Below are positions 1 through 6,877 of a DNA stretch of 18,822 bases, piece by piece. Every line of letters starts with the position of its first letter. Within the stretch, counting starts at the first letter, position 1. The notes beneath the pieces were generated by a model. It was not told where the DNA came from and searched no databases. It was given only the letters and a program-made list of their open reading frames with translations. A program made the translations under genes and the position numbers. Origin of the DNA: SIG607 sp045655165 (GTDB lineage Bacteria; Bacillota; Clostridia; Oscillospirales; Acutalibacteraceae); the NCBI GenBank assembly GCA_045655165.1, contig JAZOOT010000015.1:1-18822 (forward strand), written 5' to 3'.

Positions 1-4
1 TTTT

Positions 5-1126
5 TTATATGTTTTTAATTAAATTATTGCAGTAATCACTTGCGGTTATGTTCTTTTCTGTTGGGTTAGGCGCGTTAGTACATTTAATAAGCGCGTCTTC
101 AAGCAAATTTGCTTTTTGGTTAAAGCCAATATGAGTAAGCAACATACAGAGTGCCTTTAAAATGCTTTGCGGATTAGCGTATTCTGCCAAGCCGTCTTCA
201 ACTAACCTTGGTGCCGAGCCGTGTATTGCTTCAAACATAGCATAGCAGTCGCCTGTATTTGCACTGCCTGCCGTACCCACACCGCCTTGAATTTGCGCCG
301 CTTCATCGGTTATTATATCGCCGTAAAGGTTGGGCAAAACAAACACGCTAAAGTTGCTTCTTATATCCTTATTTAAAAGGTTGGCCGACATAATATCAAT
401 GTAATATTCATCAACACTTATATCGGGGTAATCTTTTGCAACTTCGTGGCAAATGGCACTAAACTTGCCGTCGGTCTTTTTCATAATATTTGCTTTTGTA
501 ACAATAATAACGTTGTCTTTGTTATTGTTTTTTGCATATTCAAAAGCCGCTTTGGCAATACGTTTTGTGCCTTTGTCAGTTGTAACTTTAAAGTCAACCG
601 CAAGGGTGTTTTCAATATCAATACCCTTAGAACCAAGTGTGTATTCGCCTTCAGTGTTTTCGCGGAAGAATATCCAATCAATGTTTTCTTCTTTAATTGT
701 AACGGGGCGAATATTTGCATAAAGGTCAAGTTCACGGCGCAAAGCTACATTTGCGCTCTCCATTGTTGTACCTTTTGGGGTGGTTGTGGGGCCCTTTAAA
801 AGCACATCGCAGGTTTTAATTTGGGCTAAAGTATCGCTTGGCACGGCTTGTCCTTTTGCTAAACGGTTTTCTATGGTAAGGCCTTCAATTTCTTTAATTA
901 TAATTTTACCGCTTGCAATTTCATCTTTTAAAAGGTGGTTTATAACCTTTTTTGCCTCTTTCATAATAATAGGGCCAATTCCGTCGCCGTCAATAAGGCC
1001 AATGGTAATTTTTTCGGCATTTTTATAGTCTTTACCGCCACTGTCTTTAATGTTTTCGGCACGGTTTAATTGTTCTCTTAAAAGTTTTTCAAAATGTTCA
1101 ACGGCACTTTTAATTTGCACTTCCAT
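5..1126 (-). CDS. icd: Isocitrate dehydrogenase (isocitrate/isopropylmalate dehydrogenase family)
   Basis: Oxidatively decarboxylates isocitrate to 2-oxoglutarate; here the last step of an oxidative half-TCA route feeding glutamate. 373 aa. Visible family motifs: GDGIGP at 47-52, the substrate-binding SxNxxLR...ANIRP stretch with Ser124, Asn126, Arg130 and Arg140, RENTEGEY at 155-162, KANIMK with Lys209, the metal-binding aspartates Asp242, Asp268 and Asp272, and HGSAP at 300-304. The serine and ANIRP favour isocitrate over isopropylmalate. About 40 residues precede the first nucleotide-fold strand, an extension I associate with clostridial forms. After HGSAP comes Arg-Leu-Val, matching neither the usual NAD nor the usual NADP signature, so the cofactor is uncertain. 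The ATG has an AAGGAGGG site, and the gene overlaps the end of aconitase by 17 bases, so translation is probably coupled. Last gene seen of the citrate operon. Confidence 0.9.
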   Translation of the reverse strand: MEVQIKSAVEHFEKLLREQLNRAENIKDSGGKDYKNAEKITIGLIDGDGIGPIIMKEAKKVINHLLKDEIASGKIIIKEIEGLTIENRLAKGQAVPSDTLAQIKTCDVLLKGPTTTPKGTTMESANVALRRELDLYANIRPVTIKEENIDWIFFRENTEGEYTLGSKGIDIENTLAVDFKVTTDKGTKRIAKAAFEYAKNNNKDNVIIVTKANIMKKTDGKFSAICHEVAKDYPDISVDEYYIDIMSANLLNKDIRSNFSVFVLPNLYGDIITDEAAQIQGGVGTAGSANTGDCYAMFEAIHGSAPRLVEDGLAEYANPQSILKALCMLLTHIGFNQKANLLEDALIKCTNAPNPTEKNITASDYCNNLIKNI

Positions 1127-3053
1127 TTAAAGTTCCCTCCTTGGTATATGCTAACAAACCGCCTGCCTTTAAAATTGCCTTTTGACGGGCAGTAAAGTTA
1201 CAACAAAGCGGAATTTCTTTAGCGCTTTCGGTTTTTAAAATAATTTCACCGCTGTCCATACCGTCAAAAATGTTTTGCAAAACAAGAGTTTCGCCTTGGC
1301 AAATGTTATCGTAATCAGCTGCATTTTTAAAGGTTAAAGGCAAAATACCTGCGTTTATAAGGTTTGCAACATGAATACGCGCAAAACTTTTTACAATAAC
1401 TGCCTTTACACCCAAATACATTGGAACAAGCGCGGCGTGTTCGCGCGAAGAACCCTGACCGTAGTTGCTGCCGCCAATAATAATGCTTTCGCCTATTGTC
1501 TTTGCACGGGCAGGGAAGTCGTTATCACAAATGCTAAAGCAAAACTGCGAAAGGTAAGGAATATTGCTGCGGTAAGGCAAAATTTTTGCGCCTGCAGGCA
1601 TAATGTGGTCGGTTGTAATGTTGTCGCCAACCTTTAATCCCACCTCTGCGGTTAAGTTGTTGTTAAGGGGCGTTGTTGTGGGGAATTCCTTAATGTTGGG
1701 ACCTTTTATAATGCTTAATTTATCGCAATTTTCCTCGCTTGCGGGGGGGATAATTAGGTTGTCATCGGTAACAAACATATCGGGCATTTTAATTTCCGGC
1801 ATCTTGCCAAAAGTTCTTGGGTCGGTAATAACACCCGCAATTGCCGAAGCCACCGCGGTTTCTGGGGAAACCAAGTAAACGCCTGCGCTTAAAGTACCGC
1901 TTCTGCCTTCAAAGTTGCGGTTAAAGGTGCGTAATGAAACGCCTTCGCTGTTTGGCGAAAATCCCATACCAATACAAGGACCGCAAGCACATTCCAAAAG
2001 CCGTGCGCCAGAAGAAAGAATGTTTGTAAGCGCACCGCTTTGTGTTAGCATTGAAAGTACCTGGCGAGAACCGGGCGATACAGACATGCTAACTGTATCT
2101 GCAACCTTTTTGCCGTTTAACATTCCGGCAACGGTAAGCATATCTAAAAGCGAAGAGTTTGTGCAAGAACCAACGCAAACTTGGTCAACCTTTTTGCCTG
2201 CAATTTCACTAACCTTAACAACATTGTCGGGGCTGTGGGGACAAGCAATAAGTGGCTCTAATTCACTTAAATTTATGTCAATTACCTTATCGTAAACTGC
2301 ATCGTCATCAGATTTAAGTTCTATATAATCTTTTTCTCTGCCTTGCTTTTTCAAAAACTCCAAGGTTTTTTCATCACTTGGGAAAATGCTTGTTGTTGCG
2401 CCAAGTTCAGCGCCCATATTGGTTATTGTTGCGCGTTGGGGAACCGAAAGAGTTTTAATGCCTTCTCCGCCCCATTCAATAATGGCGCCAACACCGCCTT
2501 TTACAGACAAAATGCGTAAAATTTCAAGCGCAATATCCTTTGCGCTAACAAAATCGTTCAGTTTGCCGGTAAGGTTTACCTTGTACATTTTGGGCATGTT
2601 AATGTAATACGCACCGCCGCCCATTGCAACCGCAACGTCAAGACCGCCTGCACCAAACGAAAGCATACCCATACCGCCGCCTGTTGGGGTGTGGCTGTCA
2701 GAACCAATAAGGGTTTTACCCGGTACTGCAAAACGCTCTAAATGTACTTGGTGGCAAATGCCGTTACCTGCCTTTGAAAAGTAAATACCGTGCTTTTTGG
2801 CAACCGATTGAATATATAAATGGTCATCGGCATTTTCAAAACCCGATTGAAGTGTGTTGTGGTCAATATAAGCCACACTTCTTTCGGTTTTAACCCTTTT
2901 AATGCCCATACTTTCAAACTCTAAATAAGCCATTGTGCCTGTTGCGTCTTGGGTAAGGGTTTGGTCAATTTTAAGGGCAACTTCACTGCCCGGTGTTAAA
3001 TCACCGCTAATTAAATGTTCTTTAATAATTTTTTGTGCTATTGTAAGTCCCAT
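1110..3053 (-). CDS. acn: Aconitate hydratase
   Basis: Isomerises citrate to isocitrate using a 4Fe-4S cluster. 647 aa, the shorter bacterial aconitase type related to LeuC/LeuD fusions rather than the ~900-aa AcnA. Cluster ligands are visible as GSCTNS (Cys297) and CACGPCIG (Cys357 and Cys360). The active-site segments SDSHT (118-122) and NFEGRSG (380-386) are present. The C-terminal swivel domain carries GSNYGQGSSREHAA, the LeuD-like substrate loop. The ATG follows AAAGGAATG and begins only 3 bases after the regulator's stop codon, so this is the third cistron of the operon started by citrate synthase. It lies directly upstream of isocitrate dehydrogenase, which fits citrate as the substrate; homoaconitase or isopropylmalate isomerase activity is less likely given those neighbours. 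Confidence 0.94.
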   Translation of the reverse strand: MGLTIAQKIIKEHLISGDLTPGSEVALKIDQTLTQDATGTMAYLEFESMGIKRVKTERSVAYIDHNTLQSGFENADDHLYIQSVAKKHGIYFSKAGNGICHQVHLERFAVPGKTLIGSDSHTPTGGGMGMLSFGAGGLDVAVAMGGGAYYINMPKMYKVNLTGKLNDFVSAKDIALEILRILSVKGGVGAIIEWGGEGIKTLSVPQRATITNMGAELGATTSIFPSDEKTLEFLKKQGREKDYIELKSDDDAVYDKVIDINLSELEPLIACPHSPDNVVKVSEIAGKKVDQVCVGSCTNSSLLDMLTVAGMLNGKKVADTVSMSVSPGSRQVLSMLTQSGALTNILSSGARLLECACGPCIGMGFSPNSEGVSLRTFNRNFEGRSGTLSAGVYLVSPETAVASAIAGVITDPRTFGKMPEIKMPDMFVTDDNLIIPPASEENCDKLSIIKGPNIKEFPTTTPLNNNLTAEVGLKVGDNITTDHIMPAGAKILPYRSNIPYLSQFCFSICDNDFPARAKTIGESIIIGGSNYGQGSSREHAALVPMYLGVKAVIVKSFARIHVANLINAGILPLTFKNAADYDNICQGETLVLQNIFDGMDSGEIILKTESAKEIPLCCNFTARQKAILKAGGLLAYTKEGTLNGSAN

Positions 3054-3056
3054 AAT

Positions 3057-3695
3057 TTACATTCCTTTGGCTATATTTTCGTACGCTTTTTTAATGTGTT
3101 CTGTCATAAGGCGTTTTGCTAAATCACAGTCACGAACTTTTAGTGCATTTAAAATTTCTCGGTGCTCCTTTGCCGAAACTTCAGTACGGCTGTGGTTTTC
3201 AACCGAAAGACGCCTAAATTTTGATATTTTTTTATGTAAGGGCATAAGTGTATCGTAAAACACAACGCTTTTGCAAGAAGAATAAATAAGTTCGTGAAAT
3301 TTTTTATCTTGAACTTCCATACCTGCAAAGTTTTCTTTTTTTGCATAAAACTCTTGAAGTTCAACCGCTTCGCTAAGCGCCGCTAAATCTTCTTCGGTGG
3401 CATTTTTTGCCGCCATAGCGGCAGCTTCGCCCTCGATTTTTTTGCGTATTGCAAAAATATCGCGCACGTCATTTTTATCAATACCCAAAATCAAACTGCC
3501 TTTGGTGGTTTCTTCAATAATGTGCTCTTGCGAAAGACGTCGAAGTGCCTCGCGCACTGGTGTACGGCTAACGCCCAAAATTTCACAAAGTTTTGATTCG
3601 GTTAAAACTTCGCCGCGCTTATATTTACCCAATAAAATATCATTTTCTAACTGCTCAAAAACTTGGTCAGCCAAAGATATTGTTTTGTGCTCCAT
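3057..3695 (-). CDS. GntR-family transcriptional regulator, FadR/FCD type
   Basis: DNA-binding regulator of 212 aa. The N-terminal winged helix-turn-helix spans about residues 5-70 and contains the GntR signature (LTESKLCEILGVSRTPVREA at 31-50). The rest is an all-helical FCD effector domain with histidines in the FHELIY, KEHREI and TEHIKK segments, the usual metal/effector-binding set of FCD proteins. It lies inside the citrate synthase-aconitase-isocitrate dehydrogenase operon, 11 bases after citrate synthase and 3 bases before aconitase, with an AAAGGAG site. A palindrome typical of FCD operators overlaps the operon promoter, so self-regulation of the operon is likely. The effector is not visible; citrate, 2-oxoglutarate or another small carboxylate would be a sensible guess. 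Confidence 0.92.
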   Translation of the reverse strand: MEHKTISLADQVFEQLENDILLGKYKRGEVLTESKLCEILGVSRTPVREALRRLSQEHIIEETTKGSLILGIDKNDVRDIFAIRKKIEGEAAAMAAKNATEEDLAALSEAVELQEFYAKKENFAGMEVQDKKFHELIYSSCKSVVFYDTLMPLHKKISKFRRLSVENHSRTEVSAKEHREILNALKVRDCDLAKRLMTEHIKKAYENIAKGM

Positions 3696-3706
3696 TATTT
3701 TCTCCT

Positions 3707-5083
3707 TTAAATAAAGTCAAACTTGCCGTTTGAAAATTCTTTTATTTTTGCTTCAATTTCGTGGTTAGAAAGCGAAGTTTGGCGACCGCCGTCGTATTCC
3801 TTGTCAATCCAGTCCTTTAATTTAATTACAATTGGGTCTTTTTTATCAATTTCATTTTCGCCTTTTAATTTGTAGTTATTGTTTATCCAGTAAGCAATAC
3901 CGGCAAGTCCCGAAGTTTTAGAAATCATAACACCGGGACGCTTGCTTAATAACTTTTCGGTATTAAAAATATTGTAAATTTCTTGGTCTTTAAGCATGCC
4001 GTCGGCGTGAATACCGGCGCGTGTTACATTAAAGTTTCGGCCCACAAAAGGTGTCATTGGCGGAATTTCGTAACCCATATTATTTTGGAAATATTCTGCA
4101 ATTTCGGTTATTGCGGTTGTGTCCATACCGTCAAGCGAACCGCGAAGCGAAGCATATTCCATAACCATTGCTCCAAGCGGAATATTGCCTGTTCTTTCTC
4201 CTATTCCCAAAAGCGAACAGTTTACTGCACTTGCACCGTAAAGCCAAGCGGTAGAAGCGTTGGCAACTGCTTTGTAAAAATCATTATGGCCGTGCCATTC
4301 TAAAAGTTCGCTTGGAACATCGGAATAATGCTGTAAACCGTAAATTATACCCGCAACGCTTCGGGGCAGGGTAACTTCGGTGTAAGGAACACCATAGCCC
4401 ATTGTGTCACAAGCGCGAATTTTAACAGGAATTCCTGCCTCTTTTGAAAGTTTCATAAGTTCGTTTACAAAAGGCACAACAAAACCGTAAAAATCGGCAC
4501 GAGTAATATCTTCAAGGTGGCATCTTGGCATAACATTTGCCTCAAAGGCAAGTTTAACTGTGCTTAAATAATAATCAAGTGCTTGTTTTCTTGTCATTTT
4601 AAGTTTTTTAAATATATGGTAGTCACTGCAAGAAACCAAAATGCCAGTTTCGCGTATTTGCATATCTTTAACCAACTGAAAGTCTTCTTTTGTGGCGCGA
4701 ATCCAAGTGGTAATTTCGGGGAACTTAAGACCTGTTTCACGACATTTTTCAATTGCCTTGCGGTCTTTTTCGCTGTAAACAAAAAATTCGGTTTGCCTTA
4801 TAATTCCGTAAGGACCGCCAAGTTTAGACATAAGGCGATATAAATCAACAATTTGTTCTACTGTATATGGCTCAACCGATTGCTGACCGTCGCGGAAGGT
4901 GGTGTCGGTAATCCAAATTTCTTCGGGCATACCAATAGGTACACGGCGGTGGTTAAAAGCAATTTTGGGCACCTCTTCGTAATTATAAAAATCCCGTTGC
5001 AAATTGGGCGAAGGAATATCTTGTAACGAATATTTGTAATTCTTTTGCTCTAACAAATTTGTTTTCGATGAAAATTCTAACAT
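3707..5083 (-). CDS. Citrate synthase, Re-type (HMG-lyase-like / homocitrate synthase family fold)
   Basis: Probably condenses acetyl-CoA and oxaloacetate to citrate with Re stereospecificity, as in Clostridium kluyveri and other strict anaerobes lacking ordinary (Si) citrate synthase. 458 aa. The TIM barrel shows the family motif DTTFRDGQQS (60-69, Asp60 and Arg64), the metal-binding HGHND (His264, His266, Asp268) and GIGERTGN (293-300). It lacks the C-terminal regulatory domain of 2-isopropylmalate synthase LeuA, and the long N-terminal stretch before the barrel fits the Re-citrate synthase group. The decisive context is that it heads an operon with aconitase and isocitrate dehydrogenase. 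Homology tools would probably call it isopropylmalate or homocitrate synthase. First cistron, ATG with an AGGGTG site 7 bases upstream, expressed from the promoter at 5114-5141. Homocitrate synthase is the main alternative. Confidence 0.85.
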   Translation of the reverse strand: MLEFSSKTNLLEQKNYKYSLQDIPSPNLQRDFYNYEEVPKIAFNHRRVPIGMPEEIWITDTTFRDGQQSVEPYTVEQIVDLYRLMSKLGGPYGIIRQTEFFVYSEKDRKAIEKCRETGLKFPEITTWIRATKEDFQLVKDMQIRETGILVSCSDYHIFKKLKMTRKQALDYYLSTVKLAFEANVMPRCHLEDITRADFYGFVVPFVNELMKLSKEAGIPVKIRACDTMGYGVPYTEVTLPRSVAGIIYGLQHYSDVPSELLEWHGHNDFYKAVANASTAWLYGASAVNCSLLGIGERTGNIPLGAMVMEYASLRGSLDGMDTTAITEIAEYFQNNMGYEIPPMTPFVGRNFNVTRAGIHADGMLKDQEIYNIFNTEKLLSKRPGVMISKTSGLAGIAYWINNNYKLKGENEIDKKDPIVIKLKDWIDKEYDGGRQTSLSNHEIEAKIKEFSNGKFDFI

Positions 5084-5098
5084 AATTTCACACCCTTA

Positions 5099-5120
5099 GT
5101 ATTATTGTATACAATTATAC
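5099..5120. promoter_or_regulatory. Operator palindrome, probable GntR (FCD) binding site
   Basis: ATTGTATACAAT at 5104-5115 is a perfect 12-base palindrome. It extends to 22 bases (5099-5120) with only one mismatched pair (5103/5116). The TTGTATACAA core matches the TNGTNNACNA pattern known for FadR/VanR-type GntR regulators. It overlaps the -10 box of the citrate synthase promoter, so binding would block transcription. The likely ligand protein is the regulator encoded two genes downstream in the same operon. Confidence 0.75.
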
Positions 5121-5141
5121 TGTTATTCTGAAAAAAGTCAA
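5114..5141 (-). promoter_or_regulatory. SigA-type promoter of the citrate synthase operon
   Basis: On the minus strand TTGACT (5141-5136) and TATAAT (5119-5114) are separated by 16 bases. The expected start of transcription is near 5107, giving a leader of about 24 bases before the citrate synthase ATG. The -35 box lies just beyond the sigK stop codon at 5145. Confidence 0.75.
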
Positions 5142-5144
5142 TAG

Positions 5145-5825
5145 TTAAAAGTAGTTTTTTAACTTTTTTAAAGCGGAAGTTTCAATACGGGAAACATATG
5201 AACGCGAAATACCAAATTTTTTTGCAATTTCGTGCTGGGTTAGCACCTTTGTTCCGTTTAAACCGTAGCGCATTGTTATAATTTCTTTTTCGCGTGGGGA
5301 AAGCGCCTTTTCAATTACACCGCCAAGTCTTTGAAGTTTTGTTTTTCGGTCAATTGCCGAAAGAATATCAGTGTCGTCTGAAAGAATGTCAGAAAGTGTT
5401 AAAACATTACCGTCTTTATCGGTGTCTATTGCATCTTGAATATGTAAATCTAAAGCGCGTTTTTTATCGGCTCTAAAAAACATTAAAATTTCGTTTTCAA
5501 TACACCGCGCAACGTAAGTGGCAAGTTTGTTGCCTTTTTGCGGGTTAAAGGAAGAAACGCCTTTTATAAGCCCAATTGTGCCAATAGAAAACAAATCATC
5601 TTGTTGGTGCGGTTGGCAGTTGTATTTTTTGGTTATGTGTACAACAAGCCGCAAGTTGTGTTCAACAAGCGTGTTTCTGGCGTTTATGTCACCATCCATA
5701 CATTTTAAAATAAGTTCTTCTTCTTTCTTTTTTGAAAGCGGCGGGGGAAAGTTTCCGCTTGGCGCAATGTGAAGCGCAAAAAAGAAAATTTTTCCAATAA
5801 GTTGTTTAATTACCGTAAATAACAA
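5145..5825 (-). CDS. sigK: RNA polymerase sporulation sigma factor SigK
   Basis: Late mother-cell sigma factor of sporulation. 226 aa from the start chosen here. Sigma-70 region 2 includes the ARNTLVEHNLRLV and DDLFSIGTIGLIKGV segments and the YVARCIENEILM promoter-melting region. Region 4 ends with a helix-turn-helix: TQHEIAKKFGISRSYVSRIE followed by a KKLKNY tail. The hydrophobic N-terminus ahead of PPPLS resembles the pro-sequence removed from pro-SigK. I start at TTG 5825 because AAAGGAG lies 8 bases upstream; an in-frame TTG at 5858 has no such site and overlaps the upstream T-tract. The gene is uninterrupted, so no skin-type element divides it here. It lies between the pfl terminator and the citrate synthase promoter, so it is probably transcribed alone; no convincing promoter could be defined. 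SigE-like sporulation sigma factors are the alternative, but the sequence fits SigK better. Confidence 0.88.
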   Translation of the reverse strand: MLFTVIKQLIGKIFFFALHIAPSGNFPPPLSKKKEEELILKCMDGDINARNTLVEHNLRLVVHITKKYNCQPHQQDDLFSIGTIGLIKGVSSFNPQKGNKLATYVARCIENEILMFFRADKKRALDLHIQDAIDTDKDGNVLTLSDILSDDTDILSAIDRKTKLQRLGGVIEKALSPREKEIITMRYGLNGTKVLTQHEIAKKFGISRSYVSRIETSALKKLKNYF

Positions 5826-5861
5826 GCATACCACTCCTTTAATAAATGTATATGCCAAAAA

Positions 5862-5899
5862 ACAAAATAAAAAACCGATACAGCATTACCGTATCGGTT
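5862..5899 (-). terminator. Intrinsic terminator of the pfl operon
   Basis: On the minus strand AACCGATAC (5899-5891) pairs perfectly with GTATCGGTT (5881-5873) around a 9-base loop and is followed by a T-rich run (TTTTATTTTG). The pflA stop codon overlaps the first bases of the stem. It separates the pfl operon from sigK. Confidence 0.88.
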
Positions 5900-6635
5900 A
5901 ATTGTTTCTTGCGGTATAAACACCTTTTAAAATATCTTGCTTAGCAAGAACTGCTTTCTTTGTGTCAAGCGCAGGAATATCTTTAAGCGGGTAATTAAGC
6001 CCAAGTTGTTCGTACTTTGTAACACCCATTGTGTGGTAAGGAATAACGTCAAGTGCCTTTAAGTTTTTAAGTACGCCAATAAATTTGCCAAGCAAAAATA
6101 AATCTCTTGGCGAATCGGTGTATCCCTCAACCACAACATACCTTACCCATAAATCCACGTTGCACTTTTCGCAAAACTTTGCAAACGCCAAAACGTTTTC
6201 GTTTCCGTGACCTGTAAGTAATTTGTGCTTTTTGGTATCAATATGTTTAATGTCAAGCAAAACTAAATCGGTGTACTTTAAAAGCCGTTCAAATTTTTTC
6301 TTGTTGGCTTCGTTAAAGGTAATACCCGAAGTATCTATACAGGTGTGTATATTGTGTAATTTAAAAAGTTTAAAAAGTTCGGTAACAAAATCAATTTGCA
6401 TAAGCGGTTCACCGCCCGTAACGGTAATACCGCCGCCTGCATAAAATTCTTTGTTTTTTAAAAAATCGGTAAGAACTTGTTTTGCAGTAATTTCTTTGCC
6501 GCCTTTTGTTGCCCAAGTATCGGGGTTGTGGCAGTAAAGGCACCGCATGGGGCAACCCTGCATAAATAAAATGTAGCGCAGCCCCGGTCCGTCAACAGTA
6601 CCGAAACTTTCGGTTGAGTGAATATAACCAACCAT
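5898..6635 (-). CDS. pflA: Pyruvate formate-lyase activating enzyme (radical SAM)
   Basis: Installs the glycyl radical on pyruvate formate-lyase using S-adenosylmethionine and a 4Fe-4S cluster. 245 aa, the normal family length. The radical SAM motif CPMRCLYC (Cys29, Cys33, Cys36) is followed by HNPDTW, typical of PflA. The SAM-binding GGEP follows at about residue 75. The ATG overlaps the stop of the glycyl-radical protein as TAATG, and no ribosome binding site is visible, so translation is probably coupled to that gene. Its expected substrate glycine lies on the 80-aa protein encoded just upstream rather than on the large catalytic chain. Confidence 0.95.
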   Translation of the reverse strand: MVGYIHSTESFGTVDGPGLRYILFMQGCPMRCLYCHNPDTWATKGGKEITAKQVLTDFLKNKEFYAGGGITVTGGEPLMQIDFVTELFKLFKLHNIHTCIDTSGITFNEANKKKFERLLKYTDLVLLDIKHIDTKKHKLLTGHGNENVLAFAKFCEKCNVDLWVRYVVVEGYTDSPRDLFLLGKFIGVLKNLKALDVIPYHTMGVTKYEQLGLNYPLKDIPALDTKKAVLAKQDILKGVYTARNN

Positions 6636-6877
6636 TATATTTTTTCGTGGAAGGTACGAGCAATAACTTCGTCCTGCTGTTCCTTTGTAAGTTTAATAAA
6701 GTTTACCGCATAACCGCTAACACGCACTGTAAGTTGCGGGTATCTTTCGGGGTGTGCTTGGGCATCAAGCAAAGTTTCTTTTGTAAAAACATTTATATTT
6801 AAGTGATGTCCGCCTTTTTTAACGTATCCGTCTAAAAGGGTTACCAAGTTATCAATTTGAGAATTAGTAGCAGCCAT
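6635..6877 (-). CDS. Separate glycyl-radical domain of pyruvate formate-lyase (GrcA/YfiD-like)
   Basis: 80 aa. From residue 10 to the end it matches the C-terminal domain of ordinary pyruvate formate-lyases: NLVTLLDGY (10-18), HHLNINV (24-30), then RVSGYAVNF with the predicted radical glycine at Gly55. It is equivalent to the autonomous glycyl radical cofactor GrcA/YfiD of enterobacteria, but here it is encoded between the catalytic chain and pflA, and that chain lacks its own copy of the domain. It therefore probably supplies the radical subunit of a two-chain enzyme. The ATG is preceded by a strong AAGGAGGG site inside the last codons of the upstream gene and overlaps its stop as TAATG. That arrangement argues for a genuine gene rather than a frameshifted end of pflB. 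Confidence 0.9.
   Translation of the reverse strand: MAATNSQIDNLVTLLDGYVKKGGHHLNINVFTKETLLDAQAHPERYPQLTVRVSGYAVNFIKLTKEQQDEVIARTFHEKI

Noticed and set aside
446..799. Antisense ORFs inside isocitrate dehydrogenase and other long genes
   Set aside because: They lie opposite clear enzymes, lack ribosome binding sites and have compositions of mirrored coding sequence.
3707..5083. 2-isopropylmalate synthase (LeuA) or homocitrate synthase
   Set aside because: No LeuA regulatory domain and no leucine or lysine genes nearby; aconitase and isocitrate dehydrogenase follow. Kept as an alternative only.
5826..5858. Upstream TTG start for sigK
   Set aside because: It has no ribosome site and sits next to the terminator T-tract; TTG 5825 follows AAAGGAG at good distance.
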